DNA from: Clostridiaceae bacterium
GTDB taxonomy: Bacteria; Bacillota; Clostridia; Oscillospirales; Acutalibacteraceae
Reading direction: 5' to 3'
Length of the DNA: 7,604 nucleotides
Assembly (NCBI GenBank): GCA_016295895.1
Contig: JAEDKI010000094.1
Coordinates: 1-7,604 of the forward strand
Positions 1 through 5,881 of the stretch are shown here, one piece after another (position 1 is the first letter of the stretch; the number at the start of each line of letters is the position of its first letter). The notes under the pieces are model-generated. The model was not told the origin of the DNA and made no database searches. It saw nothing but the letters and a program-made list of their open reading frames with translations. The position numbers were made by a program, and so were the translations under genes.

Positions 1-54
1 AACGAAGCGTGCCTGCGGCACATGAAGGTAGGGGCGACCCTGTGTGGTCGCCCG
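1..54 (+). repeat. Left arm of a 54-bp inverted repeat: two hairpins (a and b)
   Basis: This segment is the reverse complement of 5882-5935, with 51 of 54 positions identical by eye. It holds two palindromes: hairpin a, GTGCC-tgc-GGCAC (9-21), and hairpin b, GGGCGACC-ctgtgt-GGTCGCCC (32-53). GTAG (28-31) sits directly at the 5' foot of b. A run of five T follows b (55-59), so here it could also act as an intrinsic terminator for a gene upstream of the window. The T run is not conserved in the other copy. No gene is visible in this stretch. Confidence 0.85.
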
Positions 55-96
55 TTTTTCGAAATGAAGTTTGACTCGCAGATTATTACCGAAACG

Positions 97-120
97 GTAG
101 GACGGGGGCTTGCTCCCGCC
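97..120 (+). repeat. GTAG-tagged hairpin c, copy I (degenerate)
   Basis: GTAG (97-100) is followed by a G-rich/C-rich imperfect palindrome (101-120) around a CTTGC loop. The same module occurs at 5560-5582 with a cleaner stem (GGCGGGG-cttgc-TCCCGCC). Copy I carries one extra G and one G-to-A change in the left arm. It lies just before the de unit, as it does in array II. Confidence 0.65.
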
Positions 121-162
121 GTTTGTTATTCACGCAGAATTGTTGATATATATGGCTTTTCG

Positions 163-235
163 GTAGGGAACGCTGTCCTCAGCGTTCCGTTGGATTTAAT
201 ATGATTTCACGGACAGCCGCAAGGGCTGTCCCTAC
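163..235 (+). repeat. BIME-like unit de, copy I: GTAG-hairpin d-spacer-hairpin e-CTAC
   Basis: Hairpin d is GGAACGCT-gtcctc-AGCGTTCC (167-188), directly preceded by GTAG (163-166). Hairpin e is GGACAGCC-gcaag-GGCTGTCC (211-231), directly followed by CTAC (232-235). The unit is 73 bp. The copy at 5625-5697 is also 73 bp and matches it at 65 positions; all 8 differences fall in the spacer between the hairpins. The unit therefore has the shape of a bipartite REP/BIME element with inverted tetranucleotide ends. No protein-coding signal overlaps it. Confidence 0.8.
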
Positions 236-252
236 AAGTTGTTTTTCATTAT

Positions 253-339
253 ATAGGGGACGATGCCCACATCGTCCCGAATCATATGTTGATTCATTCT
301 CCTGCGGCAAATCGGTTTGTCAGGGACACCGAACCATAC
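253..339 (+). repeat. BIME-like unit fg, copy I (right half decayed)
   Basis: Hairpin f is a perfect 9-bp stem, GGGACGATG-ccca-CATCGTCCC (257-278). ATAG (253-256) replaces the GTAG tag seen in the other copies. The right part (about 300-339) corresponds to the g hairpins of arrays II and III, but the stem is broken and the closing tag reads ATAC (336-339). It appears to be an older, decayed copy. Confidence 0.65.
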
Positions 340-368
340 GAATTTTGCCGTAAATAGCACATTTAACC

Positions 369-397
369 AAAAAAAACCGCATTTTGCGGCTTTTTTT
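369..397 (+). terminator. Symmetric A/T-flanked terminator hairpin upstream of glyS promoter
   Basis: A run of A (369-376), then CCGC-atttt-GCGG (377-389), then T7 (391-397). The A and T tracts can extend the stem past one A/C mismatch, so the structure could stop transcription from either strand. It lies upstream of the glyS promoter and insulates glyS from whatever lies to the left. It is not a T-box terminator: no T-box sequence precedes it, and it is outside the predicted glyS transcript. Confidence 0.6.
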
Positions 398-422
398 CTG
401 CCCTTTTTCGGGTCGGTAAATA

Positions 423-451
423 TTGACTTTAGGGCATAATTAATGTATGAT
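423..451 (+). promoter_or_regulatory. Sigma-A-type promoter for glyS
   Basis: -35 TTGACT (423-428), a 17-nt spacer, and -10 TATGAT (446-451). Both hexamers match consensus at 5 of 6 positions. Transcription would start near 458, giving a leader of about 30 nt. This argues against the more upstream in-frame ATG at 443, which would lie inside the promoter. A second TATAAT (466-471) has no fitting -35 and would leave almost no leader. Confidence 0.7.
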
Positions 452-487
452 GATGAAAATAGTATTATAATGGCGGGAGTTTTGGAT

Positions 488-1870
488 ATGATGAAAAATA
501 CCGAAAAAACCATGGATAAAATCGTTGCCCTTTGCAAGGGCAGAGGTTTCATTTTCGCCGGAAGCGACATTTACGGCGGACTTGCCAACACCTGGGACTA
601 CGGTCCTCTCGGCGCAAGGCTCAAAAACAATGTCAAGGACACCTGGCGCAAGAGATTTATTCAGGAGAGAAAAAACAGCTACGAGGTTGACGCTGACATT
701 CTCATGCACCCCAGAGTCTGGGAGGCAAGCGGCCATGTTGCCAGCTTCTCCGACCCTCTGCTTGACTGCAAGGAGTGCAAAATGCGTCACAGAGCCGACA
801 ATCTCATTGATGATTTTGACCCCGAGGCTCATGCAGACGGCATGACCAAGGACGAAATGTTTGAGTTCATCAAGGCTCATTCGATCCCCTGCCCCAACTG
901 CGGCAAGCATAATTTCACCCCGATCAGAGAGTTCAACCTGATGTTCCAGACCTTCAGAGGCGTTACCAATGACGCAAAGAGCGTTATTTATCTCCGCACC
1001 GAAAATGCTCAGGGCGAATATGTTAACTTCCTTAATGTTCAGCGCTCGATGAGAGCCAAGCTCCCGTTCAGCATCGGTCAGATAGGCAAGGCTTTCAGAA
1101 ACGAGATCACTCCCGGCAACTTCACCTTCCGCACGATTGAATTCGAGCAGATGGAGTTCCAGACCTTCTGCAAAGAGGGAACGGACACCGACCTTTATGA
1201 GTATTTCAAGGCTTACGGCTTAAAATACTATCAGGATCTCGGCATTGCTCCCGAAAATCTTCGCTTCCATGACCACGAAAAGCTTGCTCACTATGCAAAA
1301 GCGGCTTGCGACATTGAATTCCTGTTCCCGTTCGGCTGGGGCGAAATCAACGGAACTCACAACAGAACCAATTTCGACCTTACCAGACATCAGGAATACA
1401 GCGGTCAGAAAATGGAGTATCTTGACCCCGAAACCAACGAAAAATTCATTCCCTTTATCATAGAATCCACCTACGGCCTTGACAGAACCGTTCTTGCCCT
1501 GCTCTGCGAAGCATATGACGAGGAGGTTCTTGACGCTGAGAAGAACGACACAAGAGTTGTTCTTCATCTCAGCCCCGCCGTTGCTCCGTTCAAGGCGGCT
1601 GTTCTTCCTCTTTCAAAGAAGCTTTCTCCCGACGCTCTCAAGGTTTATGAGAAGCTTCAGAAGAAGTTCATGGTTGACTTTGACGAGACCGGCTCAATCG
1701 GCAAGCGTTACCGCCGTGAGGACGAAATCGGCACTCCCATCTGCATCACCTTTGACTTTGATTCCCTTGAGGACGGCTGTGTAACCGTCAGAGACAGAGA
1801 CACCATGCAGCAGGAGCGCATTTCAATCGACGCTCTTGAGGATTACATTGCCTCACGCATCGAATTCTGA
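488..1870 (+). CDS. glyS: Glycyl-tRNA synthetase, single-chain (eukaryote/archaea-like) type
   Basis: Class II aminoacyl-tRNA synthetase that charges tRNA-Gly with glycine in the cytoplasm; 460 aa, normal for the homodimeric type. Seen in the protein: N-terminal GGLANTWDYGPLG (30-42); motif 1 around HPRVWEASGHVASFSDPL (74-91); two Cys pairs, CKEC (94-97) and CPNC (135-138), suited to zinc binding; motif 2 FRNE...FRTIEFEQMEF (203-224); motif 3 ESTYGLDRTVLALL (326-339). A C-terminal anticodon-binding domain covers about 357-460. The start at 488 is chosen because GGGAG (475-479) lies 8 nt upstream and the promoter excludes ATG 443; ATG 491 is an equally plausible neighbour. The leader is too short for a T-box. 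It heads the + strand block; the hairpin 7 nt after its stop suggests partial separation from the oad genes. Confidence 0.96.
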   Translation: MMKNTEKTMDKIVALCKGRGFIFAGSDIYGGLANTWDYGPLGARLKNNVKDTWRKRFIQERKNSYEVDADILMHPRVWEASGHVASFSDPLLDCKECKMRHRADNLIDDFDPEAHADGMTKDEMFEFIKAHSIPCPNCGKHNFTPIREFNLMFQTFRGVTNDAKSVIYLRTENAQGEYVNFLNVQRSMRAKLPFSIGQIGKAFRNEITPGNFTFRTIEFEQMEFQTFCKEGTDTDLYEYFKAYGLKYYQDLGIAPENLRFHDHEKLAHYAKAACDIEFLFPFGWGEINGTHNRTNFDLTRHQEYSGQKMEYLDPETNEKFIPFIIESTYGLDRTVLALLCEAYDEEVLDAEKNDTRVVLHLSPAVAPFKAAVLPLSKKLSPDALKVYEKLQKKFMVDFDETGSIGKRYRREDEIGTPICITFDFDSLEDGCVTVRDRDTMQQERISIDALEDYIASRIEF

Positions 1871-1876
1871 TTTATT

Positions 1877-1903
1877 CAGGGCGGCTGCCCGCCCTGTTCT
1901 CTT
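1877..1903 (+). terminator. Hairpin between glyS and oadA, weak terminator or attenuator
   Basis: A perfect 8-bp stem, CAGGGCGG-ctgc-CCGCCCTG (1877-1896), is followed by a poor U tract (TTCTCTT). It begins 7 nt after the glyS stop and ends just before the oadA ribosome binding site. The strong stem with weak tail suggests incomplete termination or 3'-end stabilisation of glyS mRNA, with read-through into the oad genes. No separate oad promoter was recognised in the 54-nt gap. Confidence 0.6.
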
Positions 1904-1924
1904 ATAGAAAGGATGATATCTGAA

Positions 1925-3307
1925 ATGAAGGTTAATTTTACCGAAACCGTGCTCAGAGACGCCAACCAGTCATTGATAGCAACCCGTATGCCGTTCTCGG
2001 CATTCGAGCCTGTTCTTTCAAAGCTGGACAAGGCGGGCTATTATTCTCTTGAGTGCTGGGGCGGCGCAACATTCGATTCATGCCTGCGCTACCTCGACGA
2101 AGACCCGTGGGAGAGGCTGAGAAAAATCAGAGCAGCCTGCCCCAACACCAAGCTTCAGATGCTTCTCAGAGGTCAGAATCTTCTGGGCTACAAGCATTAC
2201 CCCGACGATGTTGTCCGTCTCTTTGTTAAAAAGAGCATCGAAAACGGAATTGACATCATCAGAATATTTGACGCACTCAACGATGTGCGCAACATCGAGG
2301 TTGCCGTTGACGAAACGCTCAAAAACGGCGCTCATGCTTCGGGAACAATCTGCTACACCCTCAGCCCCATTCACAATCTTGAAAGCTATGTCAAGCTTGC
2401 AAAAGAGATTGAGGCTCTCGGAGTTCAGTCAATCTGCGTTAAGGACATGGCGGGCATCATGAGCCCCAAGGAGGGCTACGACCTTGTCAAGGCTCTCAAA
2501 GAGAATGTCAAGGTTCCCATCGTTGTTCACACTCATTCAACAACAGGTCTCGGCTTCATGACTCTGCTCAAATGCGTTGAAGCCGGTGCGGATGTTATTG
2601 ACTCTGCTATTTCCTGCTTCTCGGGCGGCACTTCTCAGCCCGCAACCGAAACCCTCGTTTACACCCTCAAGCAGTACGGCTATGAGGTTGACGTTAACGA
2701 GAAGGTTTGCAAGGAAATAAACGACTTCTTCAAGCCCGTTCGTGCAAAGGCTCTTGAAAGCGGTCTGCTCAATCCCGTTGTTATGGGCACTCAGACCGAC
2801 GCTTTGATTTATCAGATTCCCGGCGGAATGCTTTCAAACCTTGTTGCTCAGCTCACAGCTCAGAAAAAGCTTGACAAGCTTGACGAGGTTCTTCTTGAAA
2901 CTCCCAGAGTCCGTGAAGATCTCGGCTATCCGCCGCTTGTTACCCCGATGAGCCAGATGGTCGGCGTTCAGGCAACCGCAAATGTTCTTGCAGGCGAAAG
3001 ATACAAGAACATTTCAAAGGAAGTCAAGAGCTACATCAAGGGCGAATACGGCAAAGCTCCCGGCAAGGTCAGCGAGGAACTTCAAAAGCTCGTTCTCGGC
3101 GATGAGAAGCCCTTCACCGGCAGATTTGCAGACACTCTTGAGCCCGGCGTTGAAGCCGCAAGAGAATATCTCGGCGACAGAGCGACCTGCGATGAGGATG
3201 TTCTTTCCTACATTGCGTTCCCCACCCAGGCTGAAGCATTCTTTGAGAAAAGAGATATGAAAAAGAAGAATACTTTCACCTATTCCATTAATAAAATTAA
3301 CAACTGA
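1925..3307 (+). CDS. oadA: Oxaloacetate decarboxylase alpha subunit (carboxyltransferase, no biotin domain)
   Basis: Cytoplasmic carboxyltransferase that moves the carboxyl group of oxaloacetate to biotin, releasing pyruvate; 460 aa. Seen: HMGL-like TIM-barrel start ETVLRDANQS with the metal-ligand Asp12; LLRGQN (81-86); KDMAG with the expected active-site Lys173; HTHSTTG with the metal ligands His202 and His204; QIPGGMLSNL (297-306); then the conserved PYC/OADA C-terminal domain, about 290-445, ending in a basic tail. The biotinyl domain normally fused to the C-terminus of OadA is missing; it is encoded separately two genes downstream, as in 5S transcarboxylase or split pyruvate carboxylase B subunits. 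ATG 1925 is chosen because AGAAAGGA (1906-1913) overlaps the alternative ATG at 1913. The neighbouring OadB and OadG genes decide between decarboxylase and pyruvate carboxylase. Substrate assignment to oxaloacetate follows from the family. Confidence 0.92.
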   Translation: MKVNFTETVLRDANQSLIATRMPFSAFEPVLSKLDKAGYYSLECWGGATFDSCLRYLDEDPWERLRKIRAACPNTKLQMLLRGQNLLGYKHYPDDVVRLFVKKSIENGIDIIRIFDALNDVRNIEVAVDETLKNGAHASGTICYTLSPIHNLESYVKLAKEIEALGVQSICVKDMAGIMSPKEGYDLVKALKENVKVPIVVHTHSTTGLGFMTLLKCVEAGADVIDSAISCFSGGTSQPATETLVYTLKQYGYEVDVNEKVCKEINDFFKPVRAKALESGLLNPVVMGTQTDALIYQIPGGMLSNLVAQLTAQKKLDKLDEVLLETPRVREDLGYPPLVTPMSQMVGVQATANVLAGERYKNISKEVKSYIKGEYGKAPGKVSEELQKLVLGDEKPFTGRFADTLEPGVEAAREYLGDRATCDEDVLSYIAFPTQAEAFFEKRDMKKKNTFTYSINKINN

Positions 3308-3318
3308 GGAGGGGGAAA

Positions 3319-3858
3319 ATGTCCGATTTCATAAGCCAAATCAGCGCAATCGGCGCAGAATTCAAAGAAATGTTCACCGGGATTCCCGGCAGATTTTCAA
3401 CCATTCTCAGCAATCTCCCCATTGCGGCAGTCGGAATCCTTGTTGTTATGTTTGAGCTTGCAATCATTGCGGTTTCGATTTTCCTGATTTCAAAGGTTGT
3501 CAGAACCTTTGTCAAAAAAGAAGATTCGGATTCGGCGGAGTCCTCCGCTTCTTCCGCTCCGGCAGCCGTTCCCGTTCCTGCTCCCGTTCCCGCACCCGTT
3601 GCCGTTTCTGCGGCTCCGTCGGGGATTGAGCTTTCGGGCGTTGACGAACCCACAGCCGCCGTTATCATGGCTCTCGTCAGCAACAAAAGCGGCATTCCGC
3701 TGAGCAATCTCAGATTCAGATCAATCAAAAAGGTGCTTGAACTGACCGATGTTGAAGAACCCGAAGCGGCGGTCATCATGGCGCTTGTCAGCCACGAAAG
3801 CGGAATTCCGCTTGAAAGACTGAGCTTCAAATCTATCAAAAAAGTGGAGGATAAATAA
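3319..3858 (+). CDS. oadG: OadG-like sodium-pump decarboxylase gamma subunit with duplicated C-terminal module
   Basis: Small membrane subunit, 179 aa, expected to anchor the carboxyltransferase and carrier to the OadB channel. Domains in order: a short N-terminal stretch (1-33); one hydrophobic helix (about 34-60, starting PIAAVGILVVMFELAIIAVS); an acidic/serine patch (68-79); a Pro/Ala/Val linker (81-100); then two near-identical modules, 107-139 and 144-176. Each module reads AAVIMALVS..SGIPL..L.F.SIKKV. Members of this family usually carry a single C-terminal helix plus basic strand of this kind, so the duplication is unusual. The gene starts 11 nt after oadA behind a strong GAGGAGGGGG site (3306-3315). 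Sequence similarity within the gamma/delta group is low, so the call rests on topology, operon position and the C-terminal module. Confidence 0.78.
   Translation: MSDFISQISAIGAEFKEMFTGIPGRFSTILSNLPIAAVGILVVMFELAIIAVSIFLISKVVRTFVKKEDSDSAESSASSAPAAVPVPAPVPAPVAVSAAPSGIELSGVDEPTAAVIMALVSNKSGIPLSNLRFRSIKKVLELTDVEEPEAAVIMALVSHESGIPLERLSFKSIKKVEDK
3637..3846 (+). repeat. In-frame tandem duplication (37-codon period) inside oadG
   Basis: Codons 107-139 (3637-3735) and 144-176 (3748-3846) encode 33-residue copies identical at 24 positions, offset by 37 codons (111 nt). AAVIMALVS, SGIPL and the closing SIKKV are invariant. Differences lie at surface-like positions, including N/H, K/E and R/K. The DNA has diverged at many third positions, so the duplication is not very recent. 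Confidence 0.85.
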
Positions 3859-3860
3859 CA

Positions 3861-4292
3861 ATGAAATATTCAGTTAATCTTAACGGTAAAATATATGAGG
3901 TTGAGGTTGAAGAAACCCAGGCTGTTATCACAAGCGTTACCGACGCTCCCGTAGGCGCCGCTGCTCCCGTTGCAGCTCCCGCACCCGTTGCAGCTCCCGC
4001 ACCCGCTGCAGCTCCTGCTCCTGCCGCCGCACCTGCTCCGGCACCCGCCGCTCCCGCAGCACCCGCTGCCCCCGCAGACGGAACAAAGGTTACCGCTCCG
4101 ATGCCCGGCACAATTCTTGCAGTCAACAAGGCTCAGGGCGAAGCAGTCAGCGCAGGCGATGTTATTTTTGTACTTGAAGCAATGAAAATGGAAAACGAAA
4201 TCGTTGCTCCCGCAGCAGGCACCGTAAAACAGCTCCTCGTTCAGAAGGGTTCAACAGTTGAAACCGATGCTGTCCTTGCCGTTATAGGCTAA
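3861..4292 (+). CDS. Biotin carboxyl carrier protein of the decarboxylase
   Basis: Free-standing biotinyl subunit, 143 aa, that carries CO2 from the carboxyltransferase to the OadB pump. It has a short N-terminal strand region (MKYSVNLNGKIYEVEVEE), a long Ala/Pro linker (about 30-72) and a complete biotinyl domain (74-143). The domain contains the attachment motif EAMKME with Lys109 as the predicted biotinylation site, preceded by APMPGTI and followed by the usual second half (IVAPAAGTVKQL). The start lies 2 nt after the oadG stop; its GGAGG (3846-3850) sits inside the end of oadG, so translation is probably coupled. In other bacteria this domain is the C-terminus of OadA or a separate protein such as GcdC/MmdC. 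The fit to the family is strong; the exact symbol is uncertain. Confidence 0.93.
   Translation: MKYSVNLNGKIYEVEVEETQAVITSVTDAPVGAAAPVAAPAPVAAPAPAAAPAPAAAPAPAPAAPAAPAAPADGTKVTAPMPGTILAVNKAQGEAVSAGDVIFVLEAMKMENEIVAPAAGTVKQLLVQKGSTVETDAVLAVIG
3969..4040 (+). repeat. 18-nt tandem repeat coding the Ala/Pro linker
   Basis: The unit GTTGCAGCTCCCGCACCC (encoding VAAPAP) is present exactly at 3969-3986 and 3987-4004. Two diverged copies follow (4005-4022, 4023-4040), then further Ala/Pro codons to about 4077. The repeat is prone to slippage in multiples of 18 nt or of single codons, which would change linker length without breaking the frame. Confidence 0.8.
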
Positions 4293-4302
4293 GGAGGGCA
4301 AT

Positions 4303-5475
4303 ATGAATTTACTTGAGATACTCCAAGGAATATGGACTAATTCGGGCTTTGCTTCGCTTCAATGGCAGCAGCTCGTTATGATCCTCATTTCTTTTGTTCT
4401 CTTATATCTTGCAATCGTTAAAAAATTCGAGCCTTTACTGCTCGTTCCCATCGGCTTCGGCATTCTCCTTGCCAACCTGCCCAACGCAGGTCTTATGGCC
4501 GACCCTACGGGAATTATGGACACCTCAAACATAGTTGAGGGCGCTCATTGGTATGACAGCGGCGTTCTGAGGCTTATTTATGCAGGTGTTAAGAGTTCCA
4601 TATTCCCCTGCCTTATTTTCCTCGGAATCGGCGCAATGACCGACTTCGGACCTCTGCTTGCAAACCCCGTCAGCCTGCTTCTCGGAGCAGCCGCTCAGCT
4701 CGGCATCTACATTGCCTTTGTTCTCGCTCTCCTGCTCGGCTTCTCGCCCGAGGAGGCGGCTTCAATCGGCATTATCGGCGGCGCAGACGGCCCGACGGCG
4801 ATTCTCGTAACGACAAAGCTTGCAGACCATTTGTTGGCACCGATTGCGGTTGCGGCGTATTCATATATGGCGCTCATTCCGCTTATCCAGCCTAAAATCA
4901 TCAAGCTGCTCACAACCGAGAAGGAAAGAAAGGTTGAGATGAAGCAGCTTCGTAAGGTCAGCAAGGCAGAGAAAATCATTTTCCCGATTGTTGTTCTTGT
5001 TCTTTGCGCTCTTATGATTCCCTCATGCGCTTCGCTCATCGGTATGCTCATGCTCGGCAACCTCTTTAAGGAATGCGGAGTTACCGACAGACTCAGCGAA
5101 ACCGCAAGAAACGCACTGACCAATATCGTAACGATAATGCTCGGCCTCACGGTCGGCGCAACCGCAGACGGCGTAACCTTCCTCAGCCCCAAGACCATAG
5201 CGATTATCCTGCTCGGTCTTGTTGCATTCTCGTTCTCAACCGCAGGCGGCGTTCTGTTCGGCAAGCTTCTTTATCTGCTTACGGGCGGCAAAATCAATCC
5301 GCTTATCGGTGCGGCAGGCGTTTCCGCCGTTCCCATGGCGGCACGTGTTGTTCAGGTTGAGGGCAGAAAATACAACCCGACAAACTTCCTGCTCATGCAC
5401 GCTATGGGTCCGAATGTTGCAGGCGTTATCGGCTCGGCAGTTGCCGCAGGCTTCCTGCTTATGATGTTCGGTTAA
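4303..5475 (+). CDS. oadB: Na+-transporting decarboxylase beta subunit (OadB/GcdB/MmdB family)
   Basis: Integral membrane subunit that decarboxylates carboxybiotin and exports Na+; 390 aa, within the usual family range. Many hydrophobic segments are visible (for example about 23-40, 44-60, 98-116, 122-146, 177-196, 226-252, 296-326, 372-389). Diagnostic motifs: GIIGGADGPTAI with Asp162, matching the essential Na+-site Asp of the Klebsiella enzyme; YSYM (186-189), matching its essential Tyr region; GAAGVSAVPMAARV (337-350); and MGPNVAGVIGSA with Asn371. The gene begins 10 nt after the carrier stop behind a near-perfect AAGGAGGG (4291-4298), the best ribosome binding site in the operon. It is the last gene, with a terminator 22 nt past the stop. 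Specificity for oxaloacetate rather than another acyl carboxylate comes from the alpha subunit. Confidence 0.95.
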   Translation: MNLLEILQGIWTNSGFASLQWQQLVMILISFVLLYLAIVKKFEPLLLVPIGFGILLANLPNAGLMADPTGIMDTSNIVEGAHWYDSGVLRLIYAGVKSSIFPCLIFLGIGAMTDFGPLLANPVSLLLGAAAQLGIYIAFVLALLLGFSPEEAASIGIIGGADGPTAILVTTKLADHLLAPIAVAAYSYMALIPLIQPKIIKLLTTEKERKVEMKQLRKVSKAEKIIFPIVVLVLCALMIPSCASLIGMLMLGNLFKECGVTDRLSETARNALTNIVTIMLGLTVGATADGVTFLSPKTIAIILLGLVAFSFSTAGGVLFGKLLYLLTGGKINPLIGAAGVSAVPMAARVVQVEGRKYNPTNFLLMHAMGPNVAGVIGSAVAAGFLLMMFG

Positions 5476-5497
5476 TTTTCAATTTAATCGGTATTAC

Positions 5498-5530
5498 ACA
5501 CGGGTGTGCTTATTGCCGCCCGTGTTTTTT
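5498..5530 (+). terminator. Rho-independent terminator of the oad operon
   Basis: Stem ACACGGG (5498-5504) with CCCGTGT (5519-5525), a loop of about 14 nt, then T to 5530. It lies 22 nt after the oadB stop. Palindrome array II begins immediately at the end of its T tract. Confidence 0.8.
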
Positions 5531-5582
5531 CGTTCCGTGGGGTTTGATTTGTTTTCACGGTATGGCGGGGCTTGCTCCCGCC
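5531..5582 (+). repeat. Truncated d-type end joined to hairpin c, copy II
   Basis: 5531-5560 resembles the right arm of hairpin d plus the de spacer: 26 of 30 bases match 7435-7464. Where hairpin e should follow, there is instead hairpin c, GGCGGGG-cttgc-TCCCGCC (5564-5582), with GTAT (5560-5563) at its 5' foot in place of GTAG. The segment is thus a chimera of two repeat modules placed directly on the oadB terminator tail. Confidence 0.65.
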
Positions 5583-5624
5583 GTTTTGCAATAACGCAGA
5601 ACGGTTGATATATATAGGTTTTCG

Positions 5625-5697
5625 GTAGGGAACGCTGTCCTCAGCGTTCCGTGAAATTTGATGTGTTTTTTCGGACAGCCGCAAGGGCTGTCCCTAC
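5625..5697 (+). repeat. BIME-like unit de, copy II
   Basis: GTAG (5625-5628), hairpin d (5629-5650), spacer, hairpin e (5673-5693), CTAC (5694-5697). Both hairpins are identical to copy I. The 73-bp length is identical as well; only the spacer differs. Confidence 0.85.
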
Positions 5698-5711
5698 GAT
5701 TTTTTTATTAT

Positions 5712-5795
5712 GTAGCGGACGATGCCCACATCGTCCCTGATCAGGTGAGCTATTCGCCTGCGGCGAATTGGTTCGTCGAGGACGCCGAACCCTAC
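5712..5795 (+). repeat. BIME-like unit fg, copy II
   Basis: GTAG (5712-5715), hairpin f GGACGATG-ccca-CATCGTCC (5717-5736), an untagged hairpin ATTCGCC-tgc-GGCGAAT (5752-5768), hairpin g with outer arms GGTTCG/CGAACC (5770-5791), then CTAC (5792-5795). Hairpin g keeps the 8-6-8 layout and GAGGAC loop seen in hairpin h. Confidence 0.85.
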
Positions 5796-5822
5796 GAATT
5801 TTCCGTGAGCCGTGCCGTTTTC

Positions 5823-5848
5823 GGAACGCCGAGGACGGCGTTCCCTAC
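5823..5848 (-). repeat. GTAG-tagged hairpin h: an inverted copy of hairpin d
   Basis: GGAACGCC-gaggac-GGCGTTCC (5823-5844) followed directly by CTAC. Read on the - strand it is GTAG plus a hairpin identical to d at 20 of 22 bases. The two differences are the two partners of one base pair (T-A in d, C-G here), so pairing is kept. Confidence 0.8.
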
Positions 5849-5881
5849 GAGAGAATTGTGCTGTTATCAGGCGTTTTCAAG

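Noticed and set aside
22..204. Open frame of 60 aa near the left end
   Set aside because: It runs through hairpins b, c and d of the repeat array, has no ribosome binding site and resembles no protein; the frame is a by-product of the repeats.
1..352. CRISPR array
   Set aside because: The palindromes differ from one another and lack constant repeat length and unique spacers; no cas genes are present.
296..400. T-box riboswitch upstream of glyS
   Set aside because: The AGGGTGG-type T-box core is missing, the sequence belongs to a decayed fg repeat, and it lies upstream of the predicted promoter.
443..487. Longer glyS start at ATG 443
   Set aside because: That ATG lies inside the promoter, just before the -10 hexamer, and the added residues are not typical of the family; the ribosome binding site points to 488 or 491.
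3297..3839. Antisense frame of 180 aa opposite oadG
   Set aside because: It covers the low-complexity linker and the duplicated module in mirror image; the + strand frame has a strong ribosome binding site, a membrane helix and operon context.
3836..4129. Antisense Gly/Ala-rich frame of 97 aa
   Set aside because: It is the complement of the Ala/Pro linker of the biotin carrier gene, a compositional artefact.
5770..5795. tRNA fragment: GGTTCG...CGAACC resembles a T arm
   Set aside because: No acceptor, D or anticodon arm can be built around it, and the same motif recurs as hairpin g in the repeat family.
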